Assembly: GCA_039715055.1 (NCBI GenBank)
Contig: JBDLID010000048.1
Span: 1-20,776, forward strand
Reading direction: 5' to 3'
From: JBDLID01 sp039715055
Lineage (GTDB): Bacteria > Desulfobacterota > Desulfobulbia > Desulfobulbales > Desulfocapsaceae
Length of the DNA stretch: 20,776 bases
This document shows, piece by piece, positions 1 through 7,769 of this stretch (position 1 is the stretch's first letter; every line of letters starts with the position of its first letter). The notes below the pieces were generated by a model, which had not been told where the DNA came from, searched no databases, and saw only the letters and a list, made by a program, of their open reading frames with translations. A program made the translations under genes and the position numbers.

Positions 1-192
1 CCCCGTCTCCTGACCGATGAGCGCGCCGAATCCGCGCGGCAGACCGAGCGATCCGGCGGGACCTCCAAGGCCGACGACTGCAACCTGCGCGGAGGTCCGA
101 CCGGAGAGCAGATCGGCCAGCGGATCGGGGAGAATCTGTGCAGCCTCGGCGGGTGCGAGCGCGACAACGACCGCATCAGCCGATGCCGCATT
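1..192 (-). CDS. Protoporphyrinogen oxidase-like internal fragment (partial)
   Basis: An open frame on the minus strand runs from a stop at 193-195 to the window edge, about 64 codons with no start of its own. It reads ADAVVVALAPAEAAQILPD, then a QVAVVGLG segment and GFGALIGQETG. This resembles the mid-to-late part of HemG/HemY-type flavin protoporphyrinogen oxidases, where a '(A)DAVVLA.P' strand is followed by 'VAVV.LG' and 'GFGFLVP..EG'. That enzyme oxidises protoporphyrinogen IX in haem synthesis. A hand count gives 127 G+C in positions 1-180 (71%), against about 50% in the next 180 bases, so it does not match its neighbour in composition. The upstream half of the gene is missing and replaced by an unrelated transporter gene. 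The family call is from recalled motifs only and is moderate; the foreign look is directly seen. Confidence 0.5.
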
Positions 193-388
193 TCATGTCA
201 CCCATTTTGGCATATTTACCGGTGAGGCTGAGACTGCCGCCAATGAGTATCGGTTTTTCTTCAGCAGTCAGTTCAGCTGACAGACCGAAAACAGACAGTA
301 AGAGGAAGAGCAGGGTGGTTACATAAACGTGGCTGCCCGGTTTTAGCAGACAGTTTCCGTAGTTGCGACAGCTGTATTTTCCCGGCAT
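176..388 (-). pseudogene. ABC-transporter substrate-binding protein, truncated after about 66 residues
   Basis: The gene starts at ATG 388-386 behind a good ribosome site (AAGGAG, about 7 bases upstream on the minus strand). The product has a basic N-terminus, a hydrophobic stretch (VTTLLFLLLSVFGLSA) typical of a signal peptide, and then KPILIGGSLSLTGKYAKMGD. That segment matches the first strand and loop of periplasmic branched-chain amino-acid-type binding proteins (Peripla_BP_6 family), which are normally about 380-420 residues. Here the frame ends four residues after 'GDMK', just where the 71% GC protoporphyrinogen-oxidase-like sequence begins. The gene is therefore cut at about position 190. 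Start, signal peptide and first motif are intact, so either a recent recombination or an assembly chimera cut a functional gene. The substrate cannot be told. Confidence 0.6.
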
Positions 389-563
389 GATCGGCTCCTT
401 TTGAAATAGCAGTAATGCCCCGTAGTTCTACATCAAAATCTATTGCAAAGCCGGTAAGCACTGTGGCTTCCGGCATGTACTTCGGCCACACAGTACCTTC
501 CAGCTTTCGCTACGATCCTGATGAAAAATCTCCGGGATAGAGGAGGGGAAATCCTGACTCGAT

Positions 564-607
564 TATGAGTCTCATATCCATTAGTATTTTTGATAATTTA
601 TCAAAAA
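564..607. promoter_or_regulatory. Two adjacent perfect palindromes, possible operator
   Basis: TATGAG-T-CTCATA (564-576) is followed 10 bases later by TTTTTGATAA-T-TTATCAAAAA (587-607). Both are perfect inverted repeats with a single central base. They lie about 175-220 bases upstream of the truncated binding-protein start. The second is too AT-rich to be a convincing terminator, so a regulator-binding site or AT-rich promoter element is likelier. No regulator gene is present nearby. Confidence 0.35.
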
Positions 608-754
608 AAGTCTAAAATAGCCACTGGCAAGAAAGGATAATTTCTCTATTTCTACCCTTGATAGAAAAAACCGGACATACTGACCCTGTCGGCCATCTGG
701 TCGTTGATCAATACGGTTGGGAGCGGCTGGCGAGAGCCGCCGGCTCGGGGAAGG

Positions 755-816
755 CAGGCAGGAAGTGGAGTATTCAGAAGGTGGGGAGTGATCAGGCCTG
801 CCTGTTCTTGAATACT
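755..816 (-). terminator. Interleaved inverted repeats in the accAD 3' region
   Basis: Starting 10 bases beyond the accAD stop, two inverted repeats interleave. CAGGCAGG (755-762) pairs with CCTGCCTG (797-804), and AGTATTCAGAA (769-779) pairs with TTCTTGAATACT (805-816, one bulge). In the transcript the order is A', B', A, B, so the two stems compete or form a pseudoknot-like fold. There is no clear U-run, so a simple intrinsic terminator is not proven. A transcript-end structure is the most economical reading. Confidence 0.35.
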
Positions 817-825
817 TGGTGCACT

Positions 826-3096
826 CTACCGATAATAGAGATGCGGGCTGCCCATGGTCATCAGTGACTTGTAGAGGTTACGCCGGAAATCACGGCGGTC
901 CCAGATACCCTGAATGTGTCCCCGTTTCAGGGCGTTGCGTGCCGAATGGTAGTCCGGCGGGATATCAATGCCGGTTGTCTCGCGGATGACCCGGGGGCCG
1001 GCAAATCCCACCCGGCTGGAGCGGATGGCGAACTGGTAGGGGGAGCAGCCCAGGAAACTGGCCACCGGTCCGGCATACGAGTTGTTGTCGTAGACAACGA
1101 TGTAGAGGCCGCCGGAGTCGATGTATTCCCGTACCGCCATGGTACATTTCGGCATCTGGATAACGCCGAGCGTCCCCTCCTGAATACGAATACCGCCTGT
1201 GGTGTGGACGTAGGAGATGAGCGGCCGGTGCTTGCGCTTGGCAAGGGCACAGGCCTGGACGAATTTCTCACCTTCAGCCGAACCAACGGTGCCGTTCCTG
1301 AAATCATTATAGAGCATCGACACCACTACCTGAATGCCCATGACTTTGGCGTGGAAGGTCATGTTGCCGGCATTGCGGCCGGTTTTCTCCTGGGCTTTTT
1401 CAAGACGTGTATCAAATCCCTTGTAACCCAGGGGGTTGCCAGAGGTGATCTGGGTGTTGAAGATACGGATGGAGTCCTGATCAAAGACGTTTCGCAGGTA
1501 CCACTTGTACTCCAGGGGAAAGTGGTGGCCGCAGGTTTCGCAGACGCCTCCGAACTCACCAAACAGGTCCGGTACCCAGAGGTCTTTGCAGCCGTATTTC
1601 TCAGAATTGGGACAGGTCACGGTACGGTCATCGTTGGCCCGCGGGCTGGTGTAGCTGTCCGTCATCTCCAGTGGATCCTGGACAATGGTGGTCGATGGGA
1701 TGGCCGACTCGTTATAGGTGATGAGCTTTCGCGGTTTGTCCTTGTCGTCCTTGGTGAGGAGGCCAAATGCCGTGGTCAGCGGAGAGGTGATCCGCTTCAT
1801 AAACACCGAGCCCTCGCCGGAGACGTCCTTGAAGATCTTGCGGGCCTGTTTGTGCTGGGTCTTGAGGATGTCGTAGCGGAAGGTGTAGTAAACCTTTTCG
1901 GCCCGTTCCCGAAACCGTTTGGTCATCTCTTCTTCCGGGGCCTCCTGGCCACTGTAGCCGTACTTGGCCATCTCCCGGTATTTTTTCGAGCGCTGCAGAA
2001 GAAGCCGCCGCACCTCATCGTGATTGAGATCCCACGGCACATCCACCTCCAGAGTCTGTGCCTCTGATTTTGATTTTTTGCGGCGGATCTCCCATGAGCG
2101 GAAGGCGCGGAAGCTGCGGGTGCCCACCACCACTCTGTCGGTGGCGCGCATCATCTCGGTGCGGATCTGGGCAAAGAAACCAAAATCGTCCCGCCGTGCC
2201 CCGAGAGGAGGCTCTTTGATCACTGCGTCGATTGTTCCAAGATTGAGGTTGTTGCTGGCAGTGAGTTTGAGACGGCTGGCGCAGACTTCCACCAGTTCCT
2301 TGGGCACCTTTTCCCCTTCCCTGATGCGTCCCTCAATGGCGGCTGCCCCTTCGGGTGAGATCACCGAGTAGTAGCCGTGCGAGCACATCAACCTGAAGTC
2401 GGAGAGACCGATGGCTTCAGCGCCGCCTGAGCCGCCCTCGGAAATCATGGAGATAATCGGCACCCGCAGTTTGGTCATGGAGTAGATGTTTCTGGCGATC
2501 TGCTGAGCCGCCCCCGGGTGCTCCTCCACCGGAAAAGAGCCGGGGGTGAAGATGTAGAAGTGGATGGGGATACCCTCGGTTTCGGCAACCTTCATGTAAC
2601 GCAGTGCCTTGTCGTTGCCCTCCGGCTGGCAGGAGCCGCCGTTGCGGAACTCCTCGCCGTGGCCGGTTTCCTGGCCGATGACCATGACCGAGGCGGTGTA
2701 GGGTTTGTTCTTGATGCGCCGGACAATGGTGGCTTTGGCACAGATCATGGCCGGGTCCACGTTGGCGTCCTCTTCACCGCCGAGCTCGGTGTAATCCTCG
2801 TATACGTTTTCCAGGATATCCTTGAGGCTGAAGCGTTGGGCTGAGCGGACAATGCGCACCCGTTCCATGGGGGTCAGCTGTTCCTCGGCCCTCTCCTCGA
2901 GAAAGGCGATGGAGGCATCGAGTTTGTGAATCTCACCGGTCAGCTGCTCCTCGCTGTGGTCGTAGATTGTCTGCTTTAACCGCTCGCAGGTTTCCTTGAA
3001 TCCTTCCAGGTTGCCCCAGTTGGAGTAATCCTTGACCTGGAGGAGGTAGTTGATTCTTTCTTCGATTTTCTGGAGCTGTTTGAGTTGTTCGTTCAT
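826..3096 (-). CDS. accAD: Acetyl-CoA carboxylase carboxyltransferase, AccA-AccD fusion
   Basis: This 756-residue cytoplasmic protein carries both carboxyltransferase subunits, alpha first. They move the carboxyl group from carboxybiotin to acetyl-CoA to make malonyl-CoA. Residues 1-70 form a charged helical region as in AccA. Residues ~115-330 are the alpha crotonase-like fold with SEGGSGGAEAIG (219-230). A linker spans about 340-490. The beta half starts with a zinc-ribbon-like set of cysteines (C495, C503, C519, C522), followed by HTTGGIRIQEG (631-641), the counterpart of AccD GGAR-MQE, and AGPVASFLG (675-683). AccA and AccD are separate in most bacteria (about 320 and 300 residues), so the length fits a full fusion. 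There is no biotin-attachment motif. The ATG lies 62 bp after the biotin carboxylase gene, with only a weak ribosome site (AGAG). The two genes probably form an operon. A specialised acyl-CoA carboxylase is possible, because both halves are divergent. Confidence 0.88.
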   Translation of the reverse strand: MNEQLKQLQKIEERINYLLQVKDYSNWGNLEGFKETCERLKQTIYDHSEEQLTGEIHKLDASIAFLEERAEEQLTPMERVRIVRSAQRFSLKDILENVYEDYTELGGEEDANVDPAMICAKATIVRRIKNKPYTASVMVIGQETGHGEEFRNGGSCQPEGNDKALRYMKVAETEGIPIHFYIFTPGSFPVEEHPGAAQQIARNIYSMTKLRVPIISMISEGGSGGAEAIGLSDFRLMCSHGYYSVISPEGAAAIEGRIREGEKVPKELVEVCASRLKLTASNNLNLGTIDAVIKEPPLGARRDDFGFFAQIRTEMMRATDRVVVGTRSFRAFRSWEIRRKKSKSEAQTLEVDVPWDLNHDEVRRLLLQRSKKYREMAKYGYSGQEAPEEEMTKRFRERAEKVYYTFRYDILKTQHKQARKIFKDVSGEGSVFMKRITSPLTTAFGLLTKDDKDKPRKLITYNESAIPSTTIVQDPLEMTDSYTSPRANDDRTVTCPNSEKYGCKDLWVPDLFGEFGGVCETCGHHFPLEYKWYLRNVFDQDSIRIFNTQITSGNPLGYKGFDTRLEKAQEKTGRNAGNMTFHAKVMGIQVVVSMLYNDFRNGTVGSAEGEKFVQACALAKRKHRPLISYVHTTGGIRIQEGTLGVIQMPKCTMAVREYIDSGGLYIVVYDNNSYAGPVASFLGCSPYQFAIRSSRVGFAGPRVIRETTGIDIPPDYHSARNALKRGHIQGIWDRRDFRRNLYKSLMTMGSPHLYYR

Positions 3097-3158
3097 CTGG
3101 CTCTATAATTGACGTTGACGATAGCGGCAGTGTAATGATCTGTTTACAGGATAACAGG

Positions 3159-4574
3159 TCAGAAGGTCAGCAGCCGGTCAAGGTTGTCTTTGAGGTATTG
3201 AAGGTTTGTGATGATCGGGCCGTCTTGTGAGTCTTTGCCGCGGATCACGGTCTCGTCGATAAAGGAAGCGGCACGCATTTTGGCCTCTTCCATGGTGTCG
3301 GCCCAGATAAGGGCCAGCGCCAGGTTTGGATCGTATTCACTGGGGATCAGGTAGTCCCGCTCTGTGGGAACCTGGGAGTAGACCACCGACCATTCGTGAT
3401 CGGGAAATGAAAAATCGGTGATGGTGCCGATCCAGGGGGCAAAGCCGCGCCGTGGATCTTCGGCAACGATCCGCAGTTCGATGGAGGCCCCGCGGAACTC
3501 AACGGCGGACTGCTTGTAGCCCATCTTTTCACCCAGTGCCAACCGGATCTGTTCGCGGATCAGGTTGGGGTGTTCGTTCCTGAGGTAGCTGATTCTGGCC
3601 GAGACATCGTTTTCCACCTGGATCCTGGTGTTGACCTCAAGAAGGTATGGGCGGCCGCTCCGGTCCACAATCCACTCCCAGGTGCCGACATTGTCGTAAC
3701 GGACATGGGCGGCCAGCTTCAGTGAGTAGTCGACGATCTGGTCAAGGACCTTTTTCTCGTCAAAGTCGTACTCGTAGCAGGAGTCGTGAAAGCCTGGGGC
3801 TGCCTCCACCCTTTTCTGGCGACCGGTGGATTGAATGGTGCAGTTTCGTGAAGAAAAATGGACCCGTTCGCCGTGGCGGGAGCAGACCAGCTGGACCTCA
3901 AGGTGATTGTAGTCACGCAGACATTGCTCGATGAGGACGCCACCGTCACCGAACTGGCGTTTGGCATAGTTCTGAACCTGACGATAGATGCGGCGGAACT
4001 GCTCGATTTCGGTAACCTCTTCAATTCCCATACCGCCGCCGCCGGCTGCCGCCTTGACCAGGATGGAAGGGTTTTCAATTCCCTGGGCCAGTTGGTCGTC
4101 AAGGAGATTCTGGGCAGTTTCTTCGGCCGCCATCTCATTGTAAATCGGACTGTCGGTACCTGGGATGGTCGGAATATTGAGCTTGTTGGCCACCCGCTTG
4201 GTGTTGATCTTGTCACCGAGGTTCTTGATGACCTCCCAGTTGGGACCGATAAAGGTCAGTGCCCGGTCGCGGATGGTGGCACGGCGGGCAAAACGAAAAT
4301 CCTCCGAGAAAAAGCCGTAACCGGGATGAATAGCGGTGCAGCCGGTATGGTCAGCCACGGCAAAGAGGTCGTTAGGCTCGGTGTAGCTGGTAATCCGCCA
4401 GGCGTTCTGGTTGGGGCCTTCGGTGGCGTTCTGCTGGACATGTTCAGAGTCCCTGTCCGCATCGGTATAGACAACCACATACTCAAGACCAAGATCCTTG
4501 CAGGCATTCATGATCCGGATGGCAATCTCTCCGCGATTGGCGATAAGGACTTTGCCTGTGAGACGTTTTTTCAT
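3159..4574 (-). CDS. accC: Biotin carboxylase subunit of acetyl-CoA carboxylase (divergent)
   Basis: The 471-residue ATP-grasp enzyme carboxylates biotin on a carrier protein using ATP and bicarbonate. Seen in order: KVLIANRGEIAIRI (8-21), HPGYGFFSED (83-92), the glycine-rich ATP loop KAAAGGGGMGI (174-184), H224 in the HLEVQ strand, RQKRVEAAP (252-260), GTWEW with E300, and EVNTRIQVEN (313-322). By alignment with E. coli AccC, the metal and bicarbonate residues E300, E313, R317 and R368 are kept. Departures are N322 where AccC has the H of QVEH, a one-residue insertion near RQK, and a C-terminus without the usual YDSMI.KL motif. No biotinyl domain is attached and no BCCP gene is in the window, so the carrier must lie elsewhere. 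First gene of the probable accC-accAD operon; no strong ribosome site. Confidence 0.87.
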   Translation of the reverse strand: MKKRLTGKVLIANRGEIAIRIMNACKDLGLEYVVVYTDADRDSEHVQQNATEGPNQNAWRITSYTEPNDLFAVADHTGCTAIHPGYGFFSEDFRFARRATIRDRALTFIGPNWEVIKNLGDKINTKRVANKLNIPTIPGTDSPIYNEMAAEETAQNLLDDQLAQGIENPSILVKAAAGGGGMGIEEVTEIEQFRRIYRQVQNYAKRQFGDGGVLIEQCLRDYNHLEVQLVCSRHGERVHFSSRNCTIQSTGRQKRVEAAPGFHDSCYEYDFDEKKVLDQIVDYSLKLAAHVRYDNVGTWEWIVDRSGRPYLLEVNTRIQVENDVSARISYLRNEHPNLIREQIRLALGEKMGYKQSAVEFRGASIELRIVAEDPRRGFAPWIGTITDFSFPDHEWSVVYSQVPTERDYLIPSEYDPNLALALIWADTMEEAKMRAASFIDETVIRGKDSQDGPIITNLQYLKDNLDRLLTF

Positions 4575-4603
4575 ATTATCTGACTACGGGATGTGTCAAA
4601 AAA

Positions 4604-4609
4604 ATTATA
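4604..4609 (-). promoter_or_regulatory. Candidate -10 box for the accC-accAD operon
   Basis: A perfect TATAAT lies on the minus strand about 30 bases upstream of the biotin carboxylase ATG, which would give a short leader of about 20 bases. No good -35 hexamer stands 16-18 bases further up. The gap it sits in (4575-4853) also serves the divergent lnt gene; a poor TTGAAT (4676-4681) with TACTAT (4701-4706) may act rightward. Confidence 0.35.
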
Positions 4610-4853
4610 GTTAACCAATTGTAACTTATTGTGAAATTAGCCATGCTGCCCCGGTTGATTGAACCGACGCAGCCATTGAATATAAACCGGCACGATGGCC
4701 TACTATAGTCGTCACAGGTCAAATAGAAAAGAAAAAATGTTACTGTTTCTGGTCGGCCGTCGGGGAAGTAGCCCTGCGGGAAAAGTTTTCCCATGGTATG
4801 ATCCTTCGCCAAAGCAGTTTGTGTTTAAGACCGTACAGTTACAGGAGAAGGCC

Positions 4854-6458
4854 ATGGGAGCCGCAGGGGGAGAGGAATCTGCTGATGGGGGAAAAATGAA
4901 AAAGGGCACTGCTATTGGCCCCCTTGACCTGCGACAACTGATTTTGATTTTGTGTTCGGTTGTCCTTCTCTTTGTTGGTATGCCCGGCAGCGGTTCATGC
5001 TGGTGGCTCCTGTTTATTGCCCTGGTCCCATTTTTTCTGGCAATCGGGCAGGGGACTCGCAGACAGGCGGTCTGGGCCGGCCTGCTTCTGGGGGTGTGTC
5101 ATTTTCTCGCCCTTCTTTACTGGCTGGTCAATGTTCTTGGCCATTACGGCGGCCTGCCGCTCTATGTTGCCGTGCCGGCCCTGTTCCTGCTTGCTCTCTA
5201 TATGAGTCTTTATACGGTTGCAAAAGGGCTCTTTTATTACAGTCTCCTGCACAGGGGAGCCGCCCTCGGGCTTGTCTGGTCCATGGCGTTGTTCTGGGTC
5301 GGGCTTGACTGGGTTCGATCCGTTCTTTTTTCCGGATTTCCCTGGATGGATCTCGGCTACGGACTTGGAGGACAGCCGGCTTTGATTCAAAGCGGCGATC
5401 TCTGGGGGCACCATGGCCTGACCTTTCTGGTGGTTATGGTCAATGTGGTCATCGCCCTGCTCCTCGACAACCGGTTTCGGCCGCAGAGACCGTTGCTTGT
5501 CATTGGCCCTGTTGCCAGCCTTCTGGTCGTCGTTGGACTATACAGTTCCCTGCAGATGAACCGGTTTGAGAACCAGTTGAACAAGGTTCCGTCAATGACT
5601 GTGGGTGTGGTCCAGGGCAATATCGCTCAGGATCAGAAATGGACACCGGCCATGCGGGAAAAAACCGTCAACCGCTACATTCGTCTGAGCCGTGAACTTG
5701 GCAGGCAGAAGAAGCTTGACCTGCTTGTCTGGCCCGAGACTGCCCTGCCGTTTTATCCCAGTTCCAATCCTCTCATGGCGCCGCTTTACGGCTTTGTTAA
5801 TAACGATCAGATAAATCTTTTGAGTGGTTCTCCCTGGTATGAGTTTGTTGACTCAAAAAGTGAAAAGCCGCTTTTTTATAACAGCGCGATCCTCGTTGAA
5901 CCGGTAAGCCGGATCAGCGGCCGGGTTTCCAAAAGCCACCTGGTACCCTTTGGCGAGTATGTGCCATTGAAAAAAATCCTCTTTTTTCTTGGCCCGCTGG
6001 TCGAAGCGGTGGGTGATTTTACCCCCGGCACAATCGAAAAAGCTCTTGCTTGTCATCGGGCGCGGATTGGGGTATTAATTTGCTTTGAGTCGATTTTTCC
6101 ATCCATTTCCAGACAGTGGGCCCAAAAAGGGGCGACACTGCTGGTTAATCTGACCAACGATGCCTGGTACGGGCGGACAAGCGCCCCCCATCACAGTCTG
6201 GCCATGTCGACCCTGCGCGCTGTTGAAACCCGGCGCAGCCTGGTCCGGGCGGCAAATACCGGTTTTTCCGGTTTCATCGACCCCCTGGGAAGGGTGCGGG
6301 CACTGTCGCCGCTCTTTGAACAATGGGCCAAAGACGACTCGGTACCCCTGATGAGCGGAAAGAGCCCCTATGTTCGGGGTGGCTACCTGTTCGCTCCGGC
6401 GGCATTGATTATCTCCCTGTTACTCCTGCTGCTCCGGAAGAGACTTTGGGGTGGTTGA
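4854..6458 (+). CDS. lnt: Apolipoprotein N-acyltransferase
   Basis: Lnt is an inner-membrane enzyme that adds the third acyl chain to the N-terminal cysteine of lipoproteins, using phospholipid as donor. The first ~220 residues hold several hydrophobic helices (for example LILILCSVVLLFVGMPG). A nitrilase-like periplasmic domain follows, and a final helix (LIISLLLLLL) ends the protein. The catalytic triad is complete: E295 in VWPETALPFY, K360 in VSKSHLVPFGEY and C410 in LICFES. NLTNDAWYG and the RAVETRRSLVRAANTG stretch are family hallmarks. I chose ATG 4854 because AGGAG lies 6 bases upstream, giving 534 residues, near the usual 500-530. The frame is open back to 4695, and ATG 4896 is an alternative. 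prfB starts 45 bp later on the same strand, so the two are likely cotranscribed. Confidence 0.93.
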   Translation: MGAAGGEESADGGKMKKGTAIGPLDLRQLILILCSVVLLFVGMPGSGSCWWLLFIALVPFFLAIGQGTRRQAVWAGLLLGVCHFLALLYWLVNVLGHYGGLPLYVAVPALFLLALYMSLYTVAKGLFYYSLLHRGAALGLVWSMALFWVGLDWVRSVLFSGFPWMDLGYGLGGQPALIQSGDLWGHHGLTFLVVMVNVVIALLLDNRFRPQRPLLVIGPVASLLVVVGLYSSLQMNRFENQLNKVPSMTVGVVQGNIAQDQKWTPAMREKTVNRYIRLSRELGRQKKLDLLVWPETALPFYPSSNPLMAPLYGFVNNDQINLLSGSPWYEFVDSKSEKPLFYNSAILVEPVSRISGRVSKSHLVPFGEYVPLKKILFFLGPLVEAVGDFTPGTIEKALACHRARIGVLICFESIFPSISRQWAQKGATLLVNLTNDAWYGRTSAPHHSLAMSTLRAVETRRSLVRAANTGFSGFIDPLGRVRALSPLFEQWAKDDSVPLMSGKSPYVRGGYLFAPAALIISLLLLLLRKRLWGG

Positions 6459-6503
6459 AAGTACACTCAGGGATTTTTAATTTGCAATATGAGGTAAGTG
6501 ACC

Positions 6504-7614
6504 ATGTCCAACGAAAGCGGTGGAGCGGTTTCCAAGCAGAAATTGAATGACCTCAAAGGCCGGATGCTGGCCTTGAAGGAGCATCTTTGACCTGCCCGCT
6601 AAAAAGGAAGAGTTAGAGCGGCTGGAGCAGCGAACGCTGGCGCCCAATTTCTGGGAGGATGCGGCCATGGCTCAGAAGGTACAAAAAGAGCATGGTCGGC
6701 TCCAGGACGCCATCAAGGGCTGGGAATCAGGTTGGGATGAGCTTGAAGAAACAGGTCTCCTGCTGGAGATGGCCATGGAGGAAAGAGATTCCGACACCGA
6801 GGCCGAGGTGGCGGCAAGCCTTATTGACCTTGAAGAAACAATCGGCACCGCTGAGCTGGAATGCATGTTTTCCGGCGAACACGATCCGGCCAATGCCATG
6901 ATCGCCATCCACGCAGGGGCCGGAGGAACCGAGGCCCAGGACTGGGTGGACATTCTGCTGCGCATGTATCTGCGCTGGGCTGAGGATAAGGGGTTCAAGG
7001 CCGATATCCTCGATCATCTGGCCGGAGACGAGGCCGGTACCAAGTCGGTAACCATCATGGTGTCCGGTCACTGGGCGTACGGCTATCTGCGCTCCGAGGT
7101 CGGCATTCATCGGCTGGTGAGAATTTCACCCTTTGATACCAGCGGTCGCCGTCACACCTCTTTTGCCTCGGTGATGGTCATGCCCGAGCTCGACGACTCC
7201 ATCGAGGTCGATATCGCTGATAAGGATCTCAGGATCGACACCTACCGGGCCAGCGGCGCCGGTGGTCAGCACGTCAACAAGACCGACTCAGCTATCCGTA
7301 TCACCCACCTGCCCACCGGCATCGTGGTTCAGTGTCAGAACGAACGCTCCCAGCATCGCAACAAGGACATGGCCATGAAAATGCTTGCCGCCCGGCTCTA
7401 CGAACTGGAGAAGGAAAAGCAGGCCGAGGCCCAGGAGGGGCTTCACGGCGATAAGAAGGAGATCTCCTGGGGCAGCCAGATCCGCTCTTATGTGCTCCAG
7501 CCCTACCGAATGATCAAGGATCATCGTACCGATCACGAAATGGGCAATGTCGATGCGGTGCTTGACGGTAATCTGGATCCGTTTATCAAGGCATACCTCC
7601 TCTGGCAACGGTAA
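6504..7614 (+). CDS. prfB: Peptide chain release factor 2, with programmed +1 frameshift
   Basis: RF2 reads UGA and UAA stop codons and triggers peptide release. Translation starts at ATG 6504 (GAGGT upstream) and runs 28 codons to an in-frame TGA at 6588-6590. Slipping one base after CTT (6585-6587) joins it to the main frame from GAC 6589, giving about 369 residues, the normal RF2 length. The main frame contains the SPF stop-recognition tripeptide (ISPFDTSGRRHTSF), the catalytic GGQ in SGAGGQHVNKTDSAIR, and the expected C-terminus (LDPFIKAYLLWQR). An ATG at 6667 lies inside the gene and is not the true start. The frameshift forms the classic autoregulatory loop: low RF2 leads to slow termination at UGA, more slippage and more RF2. 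The stop TAA overlaps the first bases of the long palindrome that follows. Confidence 0.96.
6576..6591 (+). promoter_or_regulatory. RF2 programmed +1 frameshift site
   Basis: The site reads AAGGAG CAT CTT TGA C. A Shine-Dalgarno-like AGGAG ends 3 bases before the CTT slippery codon, and the stop is the weak-context TGA followed by C. Both spacing and sequence match the well-known E. coli prfB site (AGGGGG TAT CTT TGA C). The gene is therefore regulated and not broken. Confidence 0.95.
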
Positions 7615-7743
7615 AAAGGTCTAAAATGATCCAGCTGTGGCCCATCTTTGTACGATCAGGATTGCTCGGATAGGTAAAACTATACCTCGCATTCCTGCTT
7701 GTCCCAATCTGGACCACATCTGAACCATTTTAGACCTTTTTTT
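7613..7743. repeat. Imperfect palindrome of about 130 bp with 16-bp perfect ends (MITE-like or giant terminator)
   Basis: AAAAAGGTCTAAAATG (7613-7628) is perfectly inverted at 7726-7741. The next 38 positions inward still match the inverted arm at about 27 places, so the whole prfB-to-7770 gap is close to one long hairpin. A TA dinucleotide borders each side (7612-7613 and 7743-7744), the target duplicated by IS630/mariner-type elements. There is no coding capacity. It may be a miniature inverted-repeat element captured after prfB that now also acts as its terminator (T7 run at 7737-7743). The palindrome is directly seen; mobility is inference. Confidence 0.6.
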
Positions 7744-7769
7744 ATTTTGGAATTTTTTGAATTATTTAA

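Larger units (their letters stand above)
389..825. other. Gene-free region of about 440 bp between the truncated binding-protein gene and accAD
   Basis: I see no credible gene here: the short open frames lack ribosome sites and recognisable motifs. The region holds the leader of the truncated binding-protein gene on the minus strand, an AT-rich palindrome pair near 564-607, a small hairpin (GCGGCT 723-728 with AGCCGC 735-740) and an interleaved inverted-repeat structure just downstream of the accAD stop codon. Confidence 0.5.

Noticed and set aside
916..2067. Long plus-strand open frame (383 codons) opposite accAD
   Set aside because: It is the antisense shadow of a clearly conserved gene; it has no family motifs and its residue pattern follows from the complementary codons.
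3858..4583. Plus-strand open frame of 241 codons opposite the biotin carboxylase gene
   Set aside because: Shadow of accC; no ribosome site or recognisable domain.
6504..6590. prfB as a frameshifted pseudogene
   Set aside because: The break has the exact programmed-frameshift signal of RF2 genes, and the joined product has normal length with intact SPF and GGQ.
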